In this document: one piece after another, positions 6,917 through 11,519 of the stretch
Layout: every line of letters starts with the position of its first letter
Position numbering within the stretch: the first letter of the stretch is position 1
Assembly (NCBI GenBank): GCA_964628385.1
Contig: CAZVOD010000112.1
Coordinates: 1-11,519, forward strand
Direction of reading: 5' to 3'
DNA: 11,519 bases
Source: JANQPA01 sp964628385
GTDB taxonomy: Bacteria > Bacteroidota > Bacteroidia > Chitinophagales > Saprospiraceae
Made by a program: the position numbers and the translations under genes
Notes under the pieces: generated by a model
The model's input: the letters and a program-made list of their open reading frames with translations, nothing else
The model's database searches: none
Told to the model about the DNA's origin: nothing

Positions 6917-7045
6917 CCATTGAACTGACCCCATTCTTGGATATTGAAGTCGTAAAAGTACCTTGTAATGGTATTTTTTAGAGATACCACTTTTCCTCAT
7001 AAGAAAAGATAGCAAAATAAAAACGGTCAAAACCATGCTTAGAAG

Positions 7046-8140
7046 ATGAGAATGAATCAACAGATAACCAGGCATATAAAGCTAGAGCTATTGGGGGTAG
7101 GCTCTTCCAAAGACAGGCAGCTCAAGGCTAATATTTTGTCTGCTGCCAATGAGTTGAAGCTGGATGTGACTATTACGGAGGTTAAAGACATTCATAGATT
7201 ATTGAAATATGACATCTCGGCTATTCCTGCATTATCCTATCAAAATGATGTAATTTTTCAAAAAATAGTACCTAGCGTACAAGAGCTAAAGATAATCCTG
7301 CAGCTTCTACTTAAAAGAAATGAATCGGAATGGCAAATTAATAAGATTATTGTTCCTACTGATTTTACGGAAGTCGCAAAAAATGCCCTACACTTTGCGG
7401 TTCAAATAGCTAAGCCGCTCAAAGCAAGTATAGAAGTCGTTCATATTAACCAGGCCTCAGTGGTCACTCCGGTTGACTCCGGCCTTTTACCGGATAATCA
7501 ATACGATATTAAACTTGACTTACTCCAGGAAATCGAACAAGAATACCTGGAAGCAGAAGTTAATATCAAAACCAGGATAGTAAATGGCTTTGCTACCGAA
7601 GAATTACGAAAGATTAGTAAAAGCCCCGATACGGATCTCGTTGTTATGGGAACAAGTAATTCAATGGGATTTTTAGAGAAAATTTTTGGACGAATCTCTG
7701 TAGATGTGGCCAGTCGTTCCAGCTGCCCAATCATTATGGTGCCTGAAAAGGCAAATTACAAACCACTACAAAAGCTCATTTATGCCAGTAATTATTTACA
7801 GGACGAATTAAGTATTCTTCCTCAGGTATTGAGTTTTTCTAAAAGTTTTGGTTCTGAGTTAGAGTTTTTGCATATTAATGAAACAGCGATGGCCAGCGAG
7901 TATGTCAAAAAGACTTTTGTCAAAAACATATTGTCAGAAGCCCAGCTTGACCTGCGGCTGATCAACCTGGAACGCAAAGAAGTAACAGAAGGACTTTTCG
8001 ATTACCTGGAAGAGCAGGAGGCAGACCTCTTAATGATGTCAACGAAGCACAGGAATTTCCTGAAAAAGCTTCTGCACAAGAGTGTTACTCAGCGAATGGT
8101 TGTGCACTCGAAGGTCCCTGTGATGATATTTCACGCTTAA
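7046..8140 (+). CDS. Thioredoxin-like domain fused to tandem USP domains
   Basis: A 364-residue cytoplasmic protein with three parts. Residues about 10-88 resemble the small thioredoxin_3 / redox-active disulfide domain (IKLELLGVGSS...ITEVKDIHRLLKYDISAIPAL, with cis-proline P61), but the usual CxxC is replaced by S20-S-K-D23, so no disulfide chemistry is possible. Residues about 97-236 are a UspA domain whose nucleotide motif is degenerate (G202-x2-N205-x9-G215-R216). Residues about 238-364 are a second UspA domain ending HRNFLKKLLHKSVTQRM...HSKVPVMIF, the same glycine-less signature seen in the USPs at 1329 and 8153. The start may be 7046 or the in-frame ATG at 7052. It is followed after 12 bases by another USP gene, so the two form an operon. 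A small inverted repeat (TGGTAT/ATACCA, 6969-6989) lies in the leader. Confidence 0.9.
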   Translation: MRMNQQITRHIKLELLGVGSSKDRQLKANILSAANELKLDVTITEVKDIHRLLKYDISAIPALSYQNDVIFQKIVPSVQELKIILQLLLKRNESEWQINKIIVPTDFTEVAKNALHFAVQIAKPLKASIEVVHINQASVVTPVDSGLLPDNQYDIKLDLLQEIEQEYLEAEVNIKTRIVNGFATEELRKISKSPDTDLVVMGTSNSMGFLEKIFGRISVDVASRSSCPIIMVPEKANYKPLQKLIYASNYLQDELSILPQVLSFSKSFGSELEFLHINETAMASEYVKKTFVKNILSEAQLDLRLINLERKEVTEGLFDYLEEQEADLLMMSTKHRNFLKKLLHKSVTQRMVVHSKVPVMIFHA

Positions 8141-8152
8141 TACCACAAAATT

Positions 8153-8953
8153 ATGAAACGCATCCTCGTCCCGGTCGATTTCTCTTCAACTGCTGAAAAC
8201 GCCCTCAATTACGCCATTGAATTTGCGGCAACTGTAGGCGGGAAGCTTACTTTATTACACACTTACGAAGTGGTCAATTCTACGGGTGCCTTTATGTCTG
8301 TAGAAAGCTATATCAAATCAGATGCTGCCAGGCAGGTTTTATCTTTTGCCAAAAAGGTGGAGCAAAAACTTGGTTCGTCCAATGTAGATACCAAGATCAT
8401 TAAAGGAGACTTTCTTTCCGTAACCACCAATTTATCCAAACAATTGGACTATGATTTATTGATCATGGGTACAGAGGGTGCTAACAATTTGCTAGAGAAC
8501 CTTTTGGGTACGCATACCAGTGAGGTAGTCAGCAAGATTGACCGGACTATCATTGTTGTACCGGATGAATTTGAATACCGGCCTATCAAGAATATCGTTT
8601 TGGCGGCTGACCAGCACAATGTTGTACTAACTACTATTCTCAAGCCGCTTTTGGAAGTGGCGAAAGCGTATGATGCTATGGTAAGGGTGTACCATATCGA
8701 TACCGGAGAAGAAGATACGGGCATAGATGTCAAGATAGAGTCAGGCCTGGATCAGGTCAATCATTCTTTTCATTATGAGCTCAATGGTGGTGACCTTTCC
8801 GAGAACATAGACCAGTTTGTGGAAGATTACCAGGCCGAACTGCTTTGCCTGATTCGTCGCAACCGCAGTTTTTGGGAACAGCTTTTTCACAGCAGCACTA
8901 CCAGAAAAGAAGTGCTGCACAGCACCACACCGTTATTGATTTTGAAAGATTGA
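8153..8953 (+). CDS. Tandem-domain universal stress protein (UspA family)
   Basis: A 266-residue cytoplasmic protein. Domain 1 (1-139) begins MKRILVPVDFSSTAENALNYA and has an intact G-x2-G-x9-G-T motif (G106, G109, G119, T120), so ATP binding is likely. Domain 2 (about 143-266) has lost the glycines and carries RNRSFWEQLFHSSTTRKEVLHS, closely matching the second domain of the USP at 1329. Translation starts 12 bases after the stop of the preceding Trx-USP gene, indicating co-transcription and perhaps hetero-assembly. An FNR-like palindrome begins 4 bases after its stop codon and presumably belongs to the next gene. Confidence 0.93.
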   Translation: MKRILVPVDFSSTAENALNYAIEFAATVGGKLTLLHTYEVVNSTGAFMSVESYIKSDAARQVLSFAKKVEQKLGSSNVDTKIIKGDFLSVTTNLSKQLDYDLLIMGTEGANNLLENLLGTHTSEVVSKIDRTIIVVPDEFEYRPIKNIVLAADQHNVVLTTILKPLLEVAKAYDAMVRVYHIDTGEEDTGIDVKIESGLDQVNHSFHYELNGGDLSENIDQFVEDYQAELLCLIRRNRSFWEQLFHSSTTRKEVLHSTTPLLILKD

Positions 8954-8956
8954 GTA

Positions 8957-8968
8957 TGATAAAAGTCA
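8957..8968. promoter_or_regulatory. Candidate CRP/FNR-family operator upstream of the exported-protein gene
   Basis: TGAT-AAAA-GTCA fits TGAY-N4-RTCA. With flanks (ATGATAAAAGTCAC) it matches the site at 6904-6917 (ATGATGAAAATCAC) at 12 of 14 positions. It ends 88 bases before the start codon at 9057, close to the 82-base spacing of the site before the USP gene at 337. A weak TAnnTTG element (TAGCTTG, 9015-9021) lies downstream, with no clear -33 box. A promoter of that kind would need an activator. Confidence 0.5.
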
Positions 8969-9056
8969 CTTCTTACCACTAAAGACGGTCATCATAAAAT
9001 GGTATGAATCGATGTAGCTTGTTTATACATTAGATAACTCACTAAACAGTACCATT

Positions 9057-9809
9057 ATGAGATACATTATTTTAACCTTATTGATAAGCGTAAGCTTTTC
9101 TGTTCAGGCGGAAAATACACGCTTTAACAGCATGTATGAGGAAATGGTACGATTTGACCAGGCCTTCATACCTGTATATTTTCACGTAAAATACAAAAAT
9201 CTTACCGAGGCGCGCAAGGCTATTTTACCGTTGCGTTTCAGATGGAATAAGCTTAAAAATAAATACGAATATCTCGTTGAAGAAGCGGCATGGCAGGATG
9301 CTTTTTGCCGGGCTGATGAATGGATGGATCAGGCTATAGATTTGATTCATGAAAATGAAGCAGAAATGGCATTCATTCAATTGAGTCAGGTGCAGTTTGA
9401 GATGAGCCAATTGAGGAAATGCTATGAATTACCCTATTATCTTGATAAGGTGTATCGCTTTCAGGAATTGGCTCAAACGCTTTCTGAAATATTGCACGAT
9501 GAAAAGCTTTATTTATTAGAGTGGGGGATGATCGAGCAATACGTTGGGCAGATGAACAGCAGCTGGATCAGTTTGCGCCGACATTCTATGGATCCTAAAG
9601 ATTTTAATTTGACATTTGCGGAGCGAAAAGTATTGCAAGCCACGAAGGTATCTATAGCCAGAGAGTTGATCTTTTTCAATGATCTGCTGGCAGAAGCCCA
9701 TCAAATAAAACTAAGGGTTGCCATTAAAAGACTTGAGCGCGAAGCGGATACATTATTGATGCTTTTCGGCCACTATAAGCCAACAGATACTTACATCGCC
9801 ACATTGTAA
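9057..9809 (+). CDS. Exported alpha-helical protein of unknown function
   Basis: A 250-residue protein that I do not recognise. Residues 1-18 are a signal peptide (MRYIILTLLISVSFSVQA, cleavage before EN) with no lipobox, so the mature protein is probably periplasmic. The mature part is predicted almost entirely helical and amphipathic, with many charged, aromatic and Met residues (FDQAFIPVYFHVKYKNLTEARKAI, AWQDAFCRADEWMDQAIDL, VQFEMSQLRKCYELP). This suggests one or two helical bundles. Two cysteines (C84 and C122) could form a disulfide. There is no CxxCH, so it is not a c-type cytochrome. It lies between the USP operon and the CBS genes with an FNR-like site in front, so it probably belongs to the same regulon. 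The gap to the CBS gene is 97 bases with no terminator. Confidence 0.8.
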   Translation: MRYIILTLLISVSFSVQAENTRFNSMYEEMVRFDQAFIPVYFHVKYKNLTEARKAILPLRFRWNKLKNKYEYLVEEAAWQDAFCRADEWMDQAIDLIHENEAEMAFIQLSQVQFEMSQLRKCYELPYYLDKVYRFQELAQTLSEILHDEKLYLLEWGMIEQYVGQMNSSWISLRRHSMDPKDFNLTFAERKVLQATKVSIARELIFFNDLLAEAHQIKLRVAIKRLEREADTLLMLFGHYKPTDTYIATL

Positions 9810-9906
9810 TTGCAGCCTAACCAATTTAAAGCGAGGTTACGATCGTACAGAAGAGACGTATAGATATCGTAGCCTGGAATTAAAAAATGAAGTAAAATCA
9901 AAAGTT

Positions 9907-10347
9907 ATGAGAGCAGAAAAGCCAATTAAAGAAATTATGACCGTCAAATTGGTCACTGTATCACCAGAAACAACAGCGAGAGACATCAAGCGATTATTTG
10001 AGAGAAATAGCTTCCACCATTTGCCGGTTTTGGATAAGCGTGAAAAGTTAGTGGGAATGGTAAGCAGAGAAGACTTCTACAAGTTGGCTCACGTGCTCTC
10101 ACTGAACAGCGAAAAGACAAATGACAGCCAACCTTCATACGACTCTATTGAAGCGGCTCAAATGATGACGAAATATCCACTGGCGCTGGATCCGGATGAT
10201 ACCATCGGCCTTGCCGCTGATATTATCCTGGCTAATACGTTTCATGCCTTACCCATTCTTGATGATGAAAAGCTGGTAGGGATCATTACCTCGCATGATT
10301 TATTAAAGTATAGTTTTGATGACTCTAAACTTTTTAGCTATGGATAG
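9907..10347 (+). CDS. CBS-pair (Bateman module) protein
   Basis: A 146-residue protein consisting only of two CBS domains (about 7-62 and 82-138). Each has the core pattern: IMTVKLVTVSPETTARD, SFHHLPVLD and LVGMVSREDF in the first; MMTKYPLALDPDDT, TFHALPILD and LVGIITSHDLL in the second. The S/T-x-x-D ribose-contact motifs are present (S53-D56 and S128-H-H-D131 region: TSHD). Stand-alone CBS pairs usually bind adenosine nucleotides or SAM and act as energy sensors; the closest known analogue in size and context is the hypoxia-induced Hrp1 of M. tuberculosis. The stop overlaps the start of a paralogous CBS gene. Confidence 0.92.
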   Translation: MRAEKPIKEIMTVKLVTVSPETTARDIKRLFERNSFHHLPVLDKREKLVGMVSREDFYKLAHVLSLNSEKTNDSQPSYDSIEAAQMMTKYPLALDPDDTIGLAADIILANTFHALPILDDEKLVGIITSHDLLKYSFDDSKLFSYG

Positions 10348-10771
10348 ACAAACGAGAGTTGCCGAAATCATGACCAGCAATGTGTTGACGCTTCATCCCG
10401 TTGACACTATGGATAAGGTCAAGTCGATCTTTAATGAACATCCTATCCATCATATTCCTGTGGTGAAGGATGGAAAAGTAGTGGGTATCATTAGTAAGTC
10501 TGATTATCTGACGATGTTGCATGGCTTTACTCTTTTCAAAAACAGTAATAGTGAAAAGTACAATGATGCCTTGCTCCGCTCCCTACTTGTCAGGGAAGTG
10601 ATGACCCAACAGGTCGCAATCTTGCAAACGGATGAAACGCTGGAAACCGCAGCCAGCTATTTTAGAGAAAATTTATTTCATGCCTTGCCTATTGTAGACA
10701 AAGCAGGAAAACTAGTAGGAATCATTACTACTTATGACCTCGTTAACCATGCTTATCTGGTAACGGTATAA
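10340..10771 (+). CDS. Second CBS-pair protein, translationally coupled paralogue
   Basis: A 143-residue protein of two CBS domains (about 5-60 and 84-140): VAEIMTSNVLTLHPVDT, PIHHIPVVKDGKVVGIISKSDYL, then REVMTQQVAILQTDET, LFHALPIVDKAGKLVGIITTYDLV. Both S/T-x-x-D motifs are kept (SKSD, TTYD). I chose the ATG at 10340 because the domain starts just after it; an upstream in-frame ATG at 10316 would add eight residues of poor fit and lie deeper in the preceding gene. From 10340 it overlaps the preceding stop by 8 bases (ATGGATAG), indicating translational coupling and probably a hetero-complex. It is clearly a tandem-duplicate relative of the first CBS gene. Confidence 0.9.
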   Translation: MDRQTRVAEIMTSNVLTLHPVDTMDKVKSIFNEHPIHHIPVVKDGKVVGIISKSDYLTMLHGFTLFKNSNSEKYNDALLRSLLVREVMTQQVAILQTDETLETAASYFRENLFHALPIVDKAGKLVGIITTYDLVNHAYLVTV

Positions 10772-10791
10772 AGACTTTTGGATTAAAATTT

Positions 10792-10834
10792 GAATTCTCC
10801 AGCTAGGAAATAGTCTGCGAGGATTCTGTTTTTT
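10792..10834 (+). terminator. Rho-independent terminator after the CBS genes
   Basis: GAATTCTC pairs with GAGGATTC (8 bp including one T-G). The stem continues as CAG/CTG past a single bulged C, around a 12-base loop. TGTTTTTT follows. It lies 21 bases after the stop of the second CBS gene. Confidence 0.65.
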
Positions 10835-10855
10835 AAGAGACTTATTTTTGTAATA

Positions 10856-11423
10856 TCAAAAGAGCAGATGGTCCTCAAACTCATCTAGCTGCCTTTTTAA
10901 GGTATACCTGCCAGGCCCCACGCCGAGTTTATCCATGTGGCTCAATGTCCACTGCACTAGCTGGTTGGCATATAATGTCGCTGAATTCAGCTGGTTAGTC
11001 TTTACATAAATATTGGTAAGGGTATAGAGATAATCCTATTGAAAGCCTGTTCTTTTTTGTTCCCGAGCTATCCTCAATTCTCGCTGAGTCAGGTCCACTG
11101 CCTTCTGGTTCTCTTCTTGAAGCACCAAGTAGGTGGCGTAGTTTTGGTAAAATGGAAGAATAATATATGGATCACTTTTGCTAGCAGCATATATCTTATC
11201 AAAAAGCTCCTGTGTTTCTTTGCCGGAGCGTATTTTATGGAGCGACTCAGCTCGTAGATCAGTTTTTTCTGCTTTTGGGAAGAGGCCTTTATAGCAGTAT
11301 CTAAGGTGCTGTCAATCGCTTGTTTAGAGATTTTTTACCCTGTAGCTAAAAAGGGAATATAAAGCAGTATCAGCAGTAAAATAAGATGCTTTTGGGCCAG
11401 CTTTTGGTACGTGGATTTTTCAT
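10856..11423 (-). pseudogene. Decayed gene for a signal-peptide, helical-repeat (TPR-like) protein
   Basis: Minus-strand reading gives protein-like sequence broken by several lesions. MKNPRTKSWPK from the ATG at 11421-11423 leads, after a frameshift near 11390, into the hydrophobic signal HLILLLILLYIPFLATG, or the original start has been lost. A TAA stop follows at 11335-11337, then KISKQAIDSTLDTAIKASSQ and QKKLIYEL, a frameshift near 11250, then SLHKIRSGKETQELFDKIYA and YQNYATYLVLQEENQKAVDL. A TAG at 11036-11038 interrupts before DYLYTLTNIYVKTNQLNSAT, and the frame ends at TGA 10856-10858. The pieces read as helical hairpins like the sensory N-termini of Bacteroidota TPR-containing kinases or regulators. 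No kinase or effector domain follows, so the 3' part is also missing. The remaining bases to the window end (11424-11519) show nothing further. Confidence 0.7.
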
Positions 11424-11519
11424 CAATGGCATATTGTATGGCAACTCTTGATTAATTACTTTTTAAATTCCAGACACGCTCGTATGTTTGTAATAAAAAA
11501 TGTTCTTTGAAATCAGTAG

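Noticed and set aside
9838..9847. Perfect 10-base palindrome TACGATCGTA before the first CBS gene
   Set aside because: It is short, isolated and not similar to the FNR-like sites, so no function can be supported.
9887..9899. TGA-N7-TCA sequence just before the first CBS gene
   Set aside because: The spacing is one base too long for a CRP/FNR operator and it overlaps the likely translation initiation region.
11039..11257. 72-codon plus-strand open frame at the right end
   Set aside because: It is the antisense of the decayed minus-strand gene; the minus-strand translation is clearly protein-like and this one is not.

Overview
The window reads as chromosomal DNA from a member of the Bacteroidota, probably the Cytophagales (inference). 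The reasons are a moderate-to-low G+C content, no clear Shine-Dalgarno sequences, one good Bacteroidota-type promoter (TAnnTTTG at -7), many tandem-domain universal stress proteins (USPs) and a REC-CRP fusion regulator. I see no phage, transposon, CRISPR, rRNA or tRNA.

Layout. 1-336 is non-coding: a small hairpin, a rho-independent terminator belonging to something upstream, and an FNR-like palindrome. 337-2138 holds two tandem-domain USPs on the plus strand, closed by a terminator. 2217-2795 (minus) is a small secreted or outer-membrane barrel-like protein. It is divergent from a thioredoxin-TPR (CnoX/YbbN-like) gene at 3026-3814, with a perfect 29-nt palindrome between them. A very long hairpin separates the thioredoxin gene from the convergent regulatory pair: a REC-CRP/FNR response regulator (3898-4941, minus) and, upstream of it, a soluble PAS-PAS histidine kinase (5056 to about 6720, minus). 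The first PAS domain of the kinase carries the haem-PAS signature of the oxygen sensor FixL. Divergent from the kinase are two more USPs (7046-8140, with an N-terminal thioredoxin-like domain that has lost its cysteines, and 8153-8953), an exported helical protein (9057-9809), and two overlapping genes for CBS-pair proteins (9907-10347 and 10340-10771), followed by a terminator. The right end holds a decayed gene on the minus strand (10856-11423) with two in-frame stops and one or two frameshifts.

How it fits together (inference). The central pair looks like a compact FixL/FixJ/FixK circuit in which the FixJ-type receiver and the FixK-type CRP/FNR DNA-binding module are one polypeptide. Three intergenic sites fit the FNR/FixK core TGAY-N4-RTCA. 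They lie upstream of the first USP gene, in the kinase/USP divergent promoter region, and upstream of the exported-protein/CBS group. The recognition helix of the regulator keeps the Glu and Arg that read TGA half-sites in this family. The gene content (haem-type sensor kinase, response regulator, several tandem USPs, two-CBS proteins) parallels the DosR dormancy regulon of Mycobacterium tuberculosis, but is built from unrelated regulators. The best hypothesis is a local oxygen- or redox-responsive stress/quiescence module with its own autoregulated sensor.
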